Source: Perkinsus marinus ATCC 50983 (Eukaryota; Perkinsozoa; Perkinsida; Perkinsidae). Taken from it: 64,000 nucleotides of DNA. Where the stretch lies: assembly GCF_000006405.1 (NCBI RefSeq), contig NW_003215602.1, positions 229,564 through 293,563 of the forward strand. The letters run 5' to 3'. Positions 29,952-41,476 of this stretch are shown piece after piece (positions within the stretch are counted from its first letter, which is position 1; every line of letters starts with the position of its first letter). The notes beneath the pieces were generated by a model, which saw nothing but the letters and a program-made list of their open reading frames with translations, was not told the origin of the DNA and made no database searches. Position numbers and translations under genes: made by a program.

Positions 29952-30544
29952 AGGGGTGAGTATACTAAAGACCTCAAGAGCCTTGAGTCAAGACGACGAC
30001 GAACCTCTTCGACGAAGACAAGCCAATGGAAGGTTGAAGAGAAGCTCTCGAACGTCCCTCATGGAGTAACGAGTAACAAAGTCGGGTAGCTTTGCGCGAT
30101 GAGCAGCGTCACGTCACTCCTGAAGGAAGAGGTGACGTGACGGAAACTGTTCACGTGTGCCGTCGCAGCTAGGTTAACGTACCGAAATGTACGAAGTTGA
30201 AGGTCCAATGATGATAATTTATCACTGATAAGACTGTCTCTCAGAATTCGCGGATGAGATTTTCATCATCATGGGAGCGACGAATCCGTAGTCATTTACA
30301 AGAAATGTACAGGAGAGTTGCAGGACATGGCGGAGTGAAATCCAATTCTCAAAGTGTGAAGCGTGAGATGAGTTGGTGACGCGACATTACGACGATGCAG
30401 AGCATTATGCAATTCACCAACAAAGAGACAACAACTGAGTTAGTGTTTACGGAAAATCCTCAAGGAGCATTAGCACTATCAGTTCGTTGGTGGTATCGCA
30501 TGCACTTCCTGCTTTTTCATGATTTGTCTATATTCATGATTATC

Positions 30545-33426
30545 AGCTCCCCCAACGGATGAACCGTTCCGTGCGAATTGGAGCTCCCAATCCGGGAGAA
30601 AAGTTATTTGAAGCGTGCATTGCCGCGACCAATCGATGGCTCGTACTCAACGATTTTTGTTGATGAGACTCTGTCATCGAGCCAACAGACTGTTAAAGGA
30701 CGTTGTGACGATTTGGATACGAGACACTGTCTCATATTCACTTGTCTCGGAGACAAGGTCCGCAAAGAGGATACTTCGAAGCCTTGATACAGCTTATAAA
30801 GCCTCTATAAGCACAAAGGGCGTGTATCATACACGGCGTATGGCTCGAGAAGATATGAGGCTCTTGGCTCCCTCCGCCGAAGTTCGAAACTTCTATGCAG
30901 GGGGCTTTCTATCGATCATATCAAGTAGCACCTCTCGTCAAATGGAGCAGATCACGATTCGTGACTTACGAAGAGCAAACTCTATGGTGAAGATGTGAAG
31001 TCGCGATCATAATGTAGTGTGAGTCACACCACATTCTGAGCGTGTGACACCGTGTGACTCTCGTATTTACGCAAGTGGGATTCGCGTGCATGTATTTGCC
31101 GGAGTAAGCACACATCCCGGAGGAGGAGTGAGCTTTATAGTGGGGTCCTTTCATAATCCACCCAGTTAGTTGAACCTGATAACCTTCATGGCAATTTTTA
31201 TCCTGTTCTCTGATCGCCCAAGTATCTATCGTACCGCACGCCCATAATGATAATGAGACGGCTGCCAAATTAGTGATGACTGATTAGCAGTGTTTTTACT
31301 TTACAGATCTATTCACTCCTGCCCTTCCCATGTCACTCACTCCCATTGTCGTCAATTATCAAAAAATGCTCTTCTCGCCATGGAAAACGAGAAGCATTGC
31401 ACATGTATTTATCCTTCATCTGCATCAACAGCGCACCAGTCTCTTAGCATGCATTGAATCAACAAAAGAAGACTTTATGAATGACTGTACTATTGAGAAC
31501 CTCCATGAATGACTCTATCACTGAGAACTTCAACACTGGAAACCTTCATGAATGACTTTACTATTGAAAGTCTCTATCAGCCATCTACCACTCAAGCTGC
31601 CACAGAAGCTACTAATATTGAAGGTCTAATCATCCTCAGTGCGCCCACTTTCCAAGTTTCGACTGTTGCACATTCTCTCTTATTACGCGAAGACATAAGC
31701 TGCATACTTTGAGTTCCTAGCGCTCCTTTTGGCCAACGACAACGTCATAGTCAGTAATTAAATTCAAACTGTGAATTAGTTACATGCTACATCTGAGCGT
31801 ATCACTCATCAGTAATACTGATTCAGTATCAATCGTATACGAGACCTCCTTATCACGATGCAGCTAAATGGCTGCAGAGTACCGCTTGAGCAAGGCACTA
31901 GCGATAGTTGAGAGTAGAGTGAAGGCTCTCGGAGAAATGAAGGCATCATAAACCTGCTGGATTGACCTATTATCATAGTAAGTACCGCCAGGTCAGACCA
32001 CTCCCCCACCTCCATAGCAACCTGCCCTATTACGTATGACTTGCACTGTACCATGTTGAGCGATAGTTTATAAAACTTCACGCGCCACGTTCTATCGGAA
32101 TGGTTCTGCACTTACTAGCACAAAACGCACATAAATGCTCACCATGTGTGATTCTCACAATCTCACCCCCTTCCTCATGCCATATTGATCGATCACACAA
32201 ACCAAAATGAAACCGCAGTAATTCTTCCAGCTATGTGCAAACCGGAGCAAAGCGATGTTATCTAAGATCTCACAGCCGGATAATGAAAGCGCGTTTAGCC
32301 GATATTACTGATGTAGTTTGGCAATGTTTTCCTGATCCTCCGGGGCCAAATAGATTTTCACTCACTCAGTTCTCCCCATAGTGGAATATTATTCAGAAAA
32401 CGGCGTGTTGTAGGCTACAACTTGTAGCCCTTGCGCTACTCAACGTTGATGAAACGCATCTGTTTATCGAGTGAAACTGAGCTTTCGAACCTCATTTTCC
32501 GATTACATATCATTCATTTACGAGTTAGCAATTTTCATCTACGACTGTGCGCGAGAATTGAGTTTTCACTTCGAGTTCGATTCTTCATTCAGTGAAAAAC
32601 AAGCTCCACTACGTTAGTTTGTTCTTGAATTTGGTGAATTTGTGACTGACAAAGGCGTAAACATCTACCATCTATGCCAATGTAAAACTCGTTACTGATT
32701 GCCAGAAAACGGGGCCCGAAGTCTGCTGAAGACTTAAAATTCACTGTTGGATCGTGGCTAAAGGATTAAGGCGCATGTTATCAACCCTCGGCAGTAAAAC
32801 AGACCCATCATTCACGACAAAGAATTATTACACTCCAATCTAACATCCGCTGGTGAACGCCTTACAAAATGAATTTGGATATGCCGCGAATCACATCTCC
32901 ATCCGCCCGCTCCGTTCCTCATCTCAAGGACAAGGGTTGCCCACCCTCACCACTTAACATCGCGATCAACTCGTGGATCCATCGATCGACTGAGCTGTGA
33001 TACTGTTCCTATCTCCATCTCACCCGTCAGTTCGAGGTCTATAGTGGTAGTCAACCTATTAAGGGCTGACTAGTGGCTTCTATTAACCTTATTACCTATC
33101 AAGGGCCCGTTGAAAGAGATATGGATCTCCCAGAGACGCTTTCACGTTACTTGGAGATGAGCTGACAGGGAACTATGACAGAAAAGAAAAAGAGAATATT
33201 CAGAGTCGAGGCTATCGTTCAAGGACATGAGAGTCTTACTCCATTTGAGAGAAGAGATAACACTTCCCTAGCCAATGATATCCCAATTTATCGCGAACGA
33301 ACTAATGAACTCGAACAGACAAAGGCACAATGGCGGACCCAGAAGCGCACGATCGACAACGAGCCTGTAGCAACGTCCACGCCGTGATAACAGCTCCTAT
33401 GAGCACTGTCATCCGACTGTTACAAT
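30545..33426. other. Long stretch with no supported gene
   Basis: Open stretches at 30615-30998 (+) and 33175-33387 (+, Lys/Arg/Glu-rich, MTEKKKRIFRVEAIVQG) show no known motif. At 31478-31590 three imperfect copies of CATGAATGACT followed by ACTGAGAAC or similar form a short direct repeat. TTGTAG-G-CTACAA and GGCTACAA-C-TTGTAGCC overlap near 32409-32430. The region is AT-richer than 10-28 kb. Confidence 0.5.
31478..31590. repeat. Imperfect direct repeat, three units
   Basis: Units contain ATGAATGACT, then TACTATTGAGAAC or ATCACTGAGAAC or TACTATTGAAAG. Spacing is irregular. Confidence 0.6.
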
Positions 33427-34149
33427 CTACTTCTCAGCATTTGCTTTCTCCTCAGCAGCCTTTGCACGCTTGGGAACCATCTTCTTCGTGATGCGAGCCT
33501 GGCGCAAGGTAGTGTAGGCGGAAGTTTCGCGCTCTCCCTTAGTGATCGCACGGGCGTGCTCCACAACACGGGCGGTAGGGACGGGAATAATAGTCTAACA
33601 GGAGGGGAAAACTGACATATGCAAGATAGTCCGACATCGATTGATTACCTTGCAGGTGTTTTGAGTACCATTAACTAGCTCAGCACGAGCAGTATCACCC
33701 TTCTTCACCTTCGAGCCTCTAGGGAAGACAGCAAGCCTAGCCTTGTACTGGTTCAAGCGATCAACATTGCACGCAAGAGACTCATTAGACTTATTGTGAC
33801 GACGCTTGTCGACCTGATACGGGGATGACAATATTGACTTAGCAGAGATCCTAATTACCTTGATGCCAATAGTGGGTGCGAGCTTGACAGAAATACCAGC
33901 GGCGGCCAGCTCCTCCACGGTGAAGCCACGACCGAGACGGAGCTTGTAATTGTATCTTTGAGTAGGAGGACGGACAACTGGTCTCAAAAGTCCAGCAGAA
34001 GGCCTCGGATAGGCAGCCGCTGCCTTAGACTGGCGAGTAAGACGACGGCGATGCTTCCGAGCAGGCTGGTCGAACCAGGTCTTTATGTGCTTCTGCCAAT
34101 ACTTGCGGAAGTGGATGTTGGGGATAACGTTGTTGTGCTTGACCGCCAT
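33427..34149 (-). CDS. RPL13: Cytosolic large-subunit ribosomal protein eL13
   Basis: Three exons on the minus strand: 34149-33859, 33813-33649 and 33594-33427, giving 207 residues. Introns of 45 nt (33858-33814, GTAATT...TCAG) and 54 nt (33648-33595, GTAATC...TTAG) are both phase 0. Conserved eL13 features: [24 protein letters not shown] at the N-terminus, [17 protein letters not shown], the TIGI segment, [12 protein letters not shown], and a Lys/Ala-rich tail. Human eL13 has 211 residues, so the length fits. It is a component of the 60S subunit. The 45-nt intron is in frame and free of stops, so a careless prediction would keep it as 15 extra residues. TTCTTTCAG lies 9 nt before the ATG, fitting a spliced-leader acceptor. 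The gene appears intact. Confidence 0.95.
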
Positions 34150-34158
34150 GCTTTATTA

Positions 34159-34175
34159 CTGAAAGAATACACCAA
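34159..34175 (-). promoter_or_regulatory. Likely trans-splice acceptor of RPL13
   Basis: Minus strand TTGGTGTATTCTTTCAG, pyrimidine-rich and ending in AG, leaves only nine 5' UTR bases (TAATAAAGC) before the ATG. Similar acceptors precede UCHL5 (TTCTAG, 49582-49587) and ATIC (CATCCTTGTAG, two bases before its ATG). Confidence 0.45.
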
Positions 34176-34199
34176 AATCGATAAAGGTACCGCCCAAGA

Positions 34200-35435
34200 T
34201 TCAAGTCTAACTAAATGAATCGAAGAACCAATGGGTTAATTGTTGTCAGCATCCGCACCCATACTACCTGTCGCCTAGACTTCCTCTCAAGTGCTACGCG
34301 ATGAGCTACATGACAGATCGATTTTTTGGGCGAGCGAGATTAAAGGCAGCCGCGGGTAGGTTGTCAGCGTCTTCGGTGGTAGCCAAACGATATATGCCAT
34401 AAATTCCACGGTGATAGTGGTTACACCGACTGAAATGCCCAAGAAGCTCTCTAAGACAGAAGAGTGACGAGTCGTGAAACACGTTAGGCGGTATATGACT
34501 GGCATAAAATTGTCCGTGCTAGTAGAGAGAGAAGGAAGTTTATACTTAAATTACGCCACTAGCTCTAAAAAATATTAGCTTCCAGTAGATGGTGCTGCTA
34601 CGAAACCCGTATAGTATAGGGTCTATACTGCCCAGTTGTACGGCAGGCAGGCCGATTCAGTTTGCCTACATGCCCGCTCACGTGCCCCAAAGAGAGCGAC
34701 TTGGCACTATTAACTCCCTTGGCATGACAGAAAATCAACGTAGACTCTACCTTATACGTGGACACTGGTCAATAGTCCTAGAAAGCACGTATAATGGTCG
34801 TACACCGAAGAAAATGGTTAGGGGCAAGCATGAGTACTTTAGGGGGGTTGAGGAATGTACCTCCCTCTAGCTCATACTCTGACTGGAGTGACTCAGGAGA
34901 ACTCAAAGACCTCGGTGATGACATTGGTTATGATAAGTAGGTAATCTCCACGAAGTGTTCTACTTCAATTGGCACCCACCGTGGGGCCAAGGAATTTTGG
35001 GCGAGCATGAGCAGGCGTCAGGATAGATATACGATGCTGAGATTGAGTGTCGATTGCTCGTCTTTCAGAGGGAACTGTCCTTGTTAGAAGAGAAATCGAA
35101 AATCTTGTGACTTCCTCGAGAAACTGGCACGCTCCGTATAAGATTGATCTCAACCTCAGACTTCCAATGACGTATAGATCTACGTTGTCGATTCAGTGCT
35201 GCAAGGACATAATTGAACTGGTGTATCTTAACATAGCACTTACACCCCCGAGCGTCAGCGAGATAGAGAACCCCGGTGCGAAACGACGGGCTCTACTAGT
35301 TTAAAATAGAGTGTGGTTAGCATCTATGTGGAGATAGAGAGAGTGCTCTCAAGTAAGTGAGCGATCACAAGACGATTGTCAGTAGATCATCTTGTTTATC
35401 CGCTCTCATTTTATTCACCACTCGCCCCGTCCTCT
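34200..35435. other. No supported gene
   Basis: Open stretches at 34589-34870 (+) and 35047-35304 (+, ETVLVRREIENLVTSSRNWH-like) show no recognisable family. They may be exons of an unknown gene. Confidence 0.4.
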
Positions 35436-37357
35436 ATGCCGGCGAATTCTCGGTCGGTATGTATCATCGGTGCCGGTGCTGGAGGGTTAACTACGGCTCG
35501 AACTATTCTCAACGATGGTTGGGCTGAGTAAATACCACTTGGCTGACCCCGGACGCACATTAGATCAGTGTTTAGGAGGGTTGTGCTGCTGGAACGACGG
35601 TCTAATGTTGGTGGAGTTTGGGATTATGGCCAAGTTGTCGGAGTGAAAAAAAGTAAATCCACTGAAACTGACATTTAGGATCTCATGCGATTGCTGACAT
35701 GAGGGAGTTGTTTTCTATGGCGAACCAGTGCTTCATTACGCAACTCGCTGGTGGTCCCTACTTCTTGATTGGAAACCCCGCGGATAACGTAATGAAGCTT
35801 CATGTATTGCGTCGCGCTGAAGTCAGGAAATCCTATACATGCTTCTGTCTCATTCGTGCATTCAACAGTCGTAGACTTCCGTCCCTGGCCGAAATTTCCG
35901 ATCCAGGTGCGATGTATCACTCGTTGCACACTAATCTCCCCAAAGAGGTTATGCAATTTCGAGACTTCCCGTTCTCACCAGACCTACCATCGTTCATACC
36001 GAGAGCAGCGGTGCAGCGGTAAGCGAGCAAGGCGGCGTGAGCGTCTTTGTATAGGACTCATGTAGGTATCTCGAGGATTTCGTGGACAGCAATAGGTTGA
36101 GAGGATTTATCAAGTTTAACGCTGAGGCCGTCAGTGTTGAGAGATCAGGCGAGTTCCGCTTAATCAATTGATGACTTTTCACAACTCTTCAACTTGTTGC
36201 TCTGACAGCATTGACTGGTCGTGGCCATTGGCGAGTCACATGGAGAGAGTATGAATGCCAGAGACCAGATGCTGCCCGAGCTCCTTCCTTTGTCTCGGAA
36301 GACTTCTCTGGAGTTTGCATATGCAATGGTCACTTCGATGTCCCACATATACCGGTGGAGTTTACCGCTCTCCCAAATGTGGTAGTACCATCTCACTTGG
36401 CTTCTATCTCCTGAGGTTCGCATTTGTAGGTTCATTCTAGGGCATATGACGGGCCAGAGCCGTTTAAAGGACACAGAGTATGTATAGTAGGAACTGGGCC
36501 TAGTTCGGCTGATATTGCTTATGAAGTTGGTAAGGTGGGTACCTATTCATCCATAGTATCGCTCTTATAGTCTTCATGTTGTTGAGCTTCGAGGTAGGCA
36601 CTGTTCAGAGTAGGTATGGTTGCGCTGTCAATCACCGTGCTGGATCGCCATCACGAAGGTGAAGATGTTGTTTTTGACAGAGGCAATTAGTCACGCGGTG
36701 AAATCCCAGTGACTCAGTACACTGAGCTGGCTCATAGGTACGTTGGTGAAACGACTGGACCGAACCGAGCTGTTGAGCTTCGATACGGTCCTCCTATGCA
36801 CGGGCTATGAGTACTCTTTCCCTTTTCTGGAGGGTGTCGGGACCGATGTGGTTAAAGATTTGCTGGAGCTCATCATGTGGTCTAGTGATCCAACTCTAGC
36901 CTTCATCGGGCTGTGTTCGGGAGTGGTAATGATAGCTTAGCGGTAGTGCTCGGGAGTTTTTATATTGAGGTTCAGCAGAGAGGTTTATTTTCACCCATTC
37001 TCTGAGCCATACAGTAAGACTTAAGTCAGCTGAACACAGTTTCATAATGGAACTTCCAAACCGGCGAGAATGAATCTTGCAACTGGTGCTAGTTGAGAAC
37101 CATCTTTTTCCTGAATTACACATTTCATACTTGGCGATGAGTCTATCTTGTGGGTCCCTCTGGACCAAATTCTTCATTTAGGATTGTGTGTACAGATATC
37201 GAATGGAACAGTGATTGATGGCTTCCAGATACCATTCCCGCTGATGGAACTACAAGCGAAGATCTACACCGAGTTCATGTCAGGACGGCTTCCCCGGGAA
37301 AGCTTGAAGAAGTTTGAGCTTATCAAGGAGAATAATGTAGTATTGGATTCTGAGTAG
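35436..37357 (+). CDS. Flavin-containing monooxygenase-like protein
   Basis: Multi-exon gene. Exon 1 (35436-35527) encodes the FAD-binding SVCIIGAGAGGLTTARTI. A 47-nt intron (35528-35574) leads to VVLLERRSNVGGVWDYG, the second FAD motif. Then come MYHSLHTNLPKEVMQFRDFPF (to 36018), a 47-nt intron (36019-36065), and YLEDFVDSNRLRGFIKF. VCICNGHFDVPHIP follows. GHRVCIVGTGPSSADIAYEVGK (about 36450-36532) is the NADPH-binding GxGxxSA motif. FDTVLLCTGYEYSFPFL (about 36778-36828) is the typical ATG-like motif. PFPLMELQAKIYTEFMSG comes near the end. This is the domain order of class B monooxygenases, which oxygenate N- or S-containing substrates. Several junctions between 35640 and 37200 remain unresolved, and I cannot say whether all breaks are introns. 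The 3' end may reach 37725. Confidence 0.72.
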
Positions 37358-37359
37358 GG

Positions 37360-37725
37360 ATGCCTACGGATAGTAATCGAAGCCTTTTGTGTGATTCTCA
37401 TCTATTTTTCCCCTGCTACGAAGTTGTTGCGACCCAAATCGCTCCTCAGATATTTGACATGAAGACGGTTTGCCCTGATTCGGGTCTCCCTTCGCGAGTC
37501 GTGTATTGGCGTCGTTTGGTGGATCTCCTTGATGGGAATGATCATCAAATGAACCTCCGTCACTGGCGGTTGTGTACCGAAATACACAATGATGTGGGCC
37601 CAACTGGGCTCGCTTGTTCCCTGGCCACCCCTGACAATTTCGTGCCAGCAAGAGTCATAAACACTCGCCGTCGACGCGTAGGCTCGCTTGCTTCTTCACT
37701 GTATTCAGTGGGAGCTCAACCATGA
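37360..37725 (+). CDS. Possible last exon of the monooxygenase-like gene, or separate unknown
   Basis: 121 codons from ATG, including CYEVVATQIAPQIFDMK and PSRVVYWRRLVDLLDGNDHQMNLRHW. It starts three bases after the stop of the preceding frame. The WRRLV ... RHW segment would suit the variable C-terminus of FMO-like proteins, but I cannot confirm this. Confidence 0.35.
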   Translation: MPTDSNRSLLCDSHLFFPCYEVVATQIAPQIFDMKTVCPDSGLPSRVVYWRRLVDLLDGNDHQMNLRHWRLCTEIHNDVGPTGLACSLATPDNFVPARVINTRRRRVGSLASSLYSVGAQP

Positions 37726-39736
37726 CTGCCTGAGACCAGGATACATAAGACAGGTTCGGTTCAGGTTGCTCAACGTAGACGGGACAAGTTGCCTTGGGAG
37801 CCTCCGACGTACCGGAAAGTTCAATACAGAGTAGAGGCTAGAGGGGAAGAGTTGGTATGGAGTGCGATCGAGCCGGAATCTGTACCTATATGATCGTGTA
37901 CCAACAGTAAAACCCAGGTTTTTTGCCCGGCATCGAGTGTTAACGCGATGTGAAGAAAGTATTTTCTACCTTGCTGGCGTACCAGTAATAGGAGAGGTTC
38001 GTAGTTCGCTGATTATGATCGTGTCGAGTTGTCTTCTCAACGGAAGGATGTCGTATCTTCAAAAAGATATTCAAATGCTGGAGTGTGACATATGGAATTG
38101 ATCTCTCGAGATGACTGCTTTCGCACTTGAGAGTATTGAGGACACTTGAGGCACGCGCTCACCATGCTTGGCAACCTCGCAAGCCACAATACGTACTAAG
38201 TTTTTTTGTGACAGAGTTGAATTGTTCCATCGGCATGGGAAATCATCCCTCTACTGAACGCCTACCATTCGAGCGACTGAGCCGCAGAGTGACGAGGCGA
38301 TTATGTTGTGCAGCAATGACACGGCGAAAGCCCACAACAGCATGAGAGACCGCGATGACATGGAAGAGGAATGTAATGCTTGTATGTACTTCTCCCTGAG
38401 AGTGCCGACATTCAGGTAGAGGAGCTAGATCTCCCTAGGCACTCAGCCATATGTCCTTAGCTGAGTTACGACCCATCGAAATAGTGAAGTCATCTGATAT
38501 GTGGCTCGATTCTACATCGACCCCAGATCTGACATTCTTTCTCTACATCGTCGTAGTGGTGATGTCGCTCAACATTCTGCCCACTATGGAGGTGATGCTG
38601 CCTTTGCGACTCCTGTATAGTCGCCGTCGTCGGGTGGCTTACGACAGGAGCCCAGAGTACCGGTAATCTTCCTTTGGAACAGTGATGGGCATCGCTGGTG
38701 CGAGCCTCCAATGACTGGAGGACTTATCTACCAATGGCCTCAAGCGGTCAGGGGTCTATCAGGTAGCAGAGACTAAAGGCTCATCGGTGAACGATGAGAG
38801 GCATAAACGTGCATCAGGAATTTTGAATCTTGAATTCAGATAGTAGTTTCATCAATACGCATTTGATGTTGACGGTGAGATGAAGGGCGCATCAGGACAA
38901 CCCGTTACTCGGGAGAATGATGGCACTATACTCGAGCTATGATTATTATTCCAAGCTAAACTCGAGAAAGGAGGCAGAATTCAGTACGGTGGAAGTGTTG
39001 TCACCAGGACCAAGACTACCAATAGCATCGCACATGGGTCTATCGAGGTGTGGCAATGGATAAAGTGATGAGATGGATGTGGCTTGACTGAGATGAGTCT
39101 TGCACGATGCAGCGGCGGCGGTGTTGTTCCATTCCGATGTTCGGACGATTGCAAGACCTCATCGCTCCATTCAACTTTTTCATATCTTTACGAGTTGCCG
39201 TTCTGCGGCATCCCGCGAGTTTCCCTTCCTCCGATGATTGTTTATCCCCCGTTCGGAGGCATTGAAACACCGTGGACTGTGCTATGTAGTGGTGCAGACT
39301 CTGTCGGTTGAGCACGTCGTTGTTGAGGTAAGGGACACTATCCGATCTCATCGTGGGTAGATGGAAAGCGGCCGAACGAGTCCCCTGGTGTTGTGAGCTG
39401 CGAACTCTATACTCTCCAGATTCACAGAGGAGACGGTGTTCGCCGAACTGGGCGACTCGATATGTTCACCTCATAGACTCCTTTTCATGGGAGAGAACTC
39501 CGCCGTAGATTTATCGCAGTGCTCAACGCAGTTTGCCTAACAATATTACTTCACTATCTTTGTGATGTAGAGTTGATTCAATTCAGTTCAGCATAATATG
39601 GGAGGCTTTAGACGGATTTGGGTCGTTCCGACGTTGTAGTTGAACTCCCCCGTATCGCACACGATTCTTGGCCTGAGGGATACATAGAATGTATGTGTGT
39701 TAAGTGGACTTGTTATCTTCGATAACCTGAGCTATC
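37726..39736. other. Probable coding region, gene structure unresolved
   Basis: Short plausible exon-like stretches occur on the plus strand: QRRRDKLPWEPPTYRKVQYRVEARG near 37765-37890, a hydrophobic segment FFLYIVVVVMSLNILPTMEVMLPL at about 38535-38610 that could be a membrane helix, and PFGGIETPWTVLCSGAD near 39250-39300. No family is recognised and I could not chain them. Confidence 0.3.
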
Positions 39737-40778
39737 ATGTTGATGGACTGCTCGTCCGAGGCAAGATTGACAGAGGCTCATAACATTGCGGAACATCTGG
39801 AGGAGTTGGTGAAACTTGCCGATAAGTTTCTATCGGATCGGTCTAAGGATGAATCGTTGGTAGAGGAGCCGACTTATCCGACTCACGCCAGACGAGATGT
39901 AAGCCCAACATCGGAACGGCAGAGTTTTCTGTAGTGTTTGCAGGATGTGGTAATTTGGTACTCGTCATGGGCACATTGCATGAGCCCTGCAATTTTATCC
40001 CAGTTTCTTTCCTTTACGAGAAATATTCGTTATTCCTTGTTTCCTTGTTTTTCCTTGTTTATTCCTCTGTTTTGATGGCGATAGAATGTCATTGAGTGAT
40101 GGTCATTCATTAGCGTTTCTGACGAGTCCCGGTTTGATCGGACCGTCTGATCAAGCCGGGACCCGTCAGAAACGTCCCATTGGAATGTGACGTGTGGATG
40201 CGTTAGTCGAGCTAACAACTCGAAAGTCTTGATTTATATGCTCTAGTCGCTTCCACCTGTTCGGCTCGCGCCCATCCAGTTGTTTGCATTCTCAGTTAGA
40301 GTCGGAATTGTATTTGCTGAAGACGGAGAACGATCTGCTCAAACAGAGGTGCAAGAAAGAGGGCAGGGTTGCGACACTCACTGAAGAAATGGGCGAGCTG
40401 GTGAGCTGCGTGTGCTCCGTTGGTGGCTATGGATGTGTCCCATTGTTGATTAAATGTGAGTTCGTTCTTCCAATCTCATGACAGGTGAGAATGCAAGCTG
40501 CGACGATCTCCCGGCTGGAGGGCGAGCTGAAGAATACAAGGGAAGAATGCAGACAGCTGAGACAGCGGGTGCAAGGCAAGTCTCGGATCGCGAAAGACAG
40601 TTCGGTTACACATGAGAACACGACACCGAAGAAGAAGGGATCGTCTGGTAGTGGTGTGAGCTCTCTCATCGAGAAGTACTCGCCCCCAGAGGGCTGCACT
40701 CCGTCGATGGTCAGTTCATCGCATAGAGGCAATGGTTTTGATTTGGCGAGGAAGCCTTCAGATGATGCTATTAATTGA
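39737..40778 (+). CDS. Coiled-coil protein of unknown function
   Basis: The clearest part is two exons: one including 40284-40400 (LESELYLLKTENDLLKQRCKKEG ... LTEEMGEL) and one at 40485-40778 (VRMQAATISRLEGELKNTREECRQLRQRVQGK, then a Ser/Lys-rich tail). An 84-nt intron (40401-40484, GTGAGC...ACAG) separates them and preserves frame. The heptad pattern of Leu/Ile/Met positions indicates a parallel coiled coil. The upstream stretch 39737-39934 (EHLEELVKLADKFLSDRSKDES) is also helical and probably belongs to the same gene, but the link between 39934 and 40284 was not resolved. No known family. Confidence 0.5.
40114..40174. repeat. 26-bp hairpin with 9-nt loop
   Basis: Arms 40114-40139 (CGTTTCTGACGAGTCCCGG...) and 40149-40174 pair with two mismatches, both of which are G-U compatible if the plus or minus strand is read as RNA. 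It lies between the first and second exon-like parts of the coiled-coil gene. Confidence 0.85.
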
Positions 40779-41476
40779 CATTTCGAACTCAGGAAGTATT
40801 TGCCTCGGGCTCTTGGTTGAGTTGACAGTGACTATTGACGGCATACAGAACTTCCATTGTACCGGTCTGCGGCTCAAGTCCTTATCGAGATGGTAGTAGG
40901 CCCTCGTCATGATGCCCTCATGCTTGCTCCGTCCTAGTCGGTCATGTTCGCCCCCGATGTCATCAAGCCCAGTACGATACTCAGGGTACAGGGAGATTGG
41001 CCTGTCCTTGGCTGTATGAGCTCTGATGCGAGGGAATCGAGGGCGTATGACGGTGCTTGCCAGATTATTTTTTTTCTACCAGAGATGGGTAAACTCTCAT
41101 CACGCTCATGAATAGCAGCATGAAGTTGGCCAATCAGACTAGAGATGTGAGATCCTGGAGCCAATCAGACCTGTAACGCATCGTAGCTCTCGATCACACG
41201 AGTCTCATGTTTGTGTGTTTCAGGAACAGTTTCGTCTTCGTGAATTTGACCTCGCCCAGCTGCTGCAGTCGCTCTTGGACTGTTGTTGAGACGATGTTCC
41301 TACGTATGGGACCGCTGCTTGGCAGTAACTGCTTACACAGACGAGGTGAACCTAGCTTCCCTGTAGTCGGAGTCCTTGGATGACGTCTATGTGGTAGAAA
41401 TGGAAGATAGTTCTAAAGTCTTACTGTACTCGTAATCTTCAAGATTAGTAACTTTCCATGAAGCAAAGCCCTACTA
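40779..41476. other. No supported gene
   Basis: Intergenic or intronic. A T-run at 41071-41078 precedes the transporter gene. Confidence 0.4.

Larger units (their letters stand above)
28265..30544. repeat. Segmental duplication, copy B
   Basis: About 2.28 kb, direct-repeat copy of 11790-14090, in the same orientation and about 16.5 kb away. It lacks the ATAATG microsatellite and three palindromes of copy A, and has two palindromes of its own (28735-28753 and 28754-28774). Confidence 0.93.
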
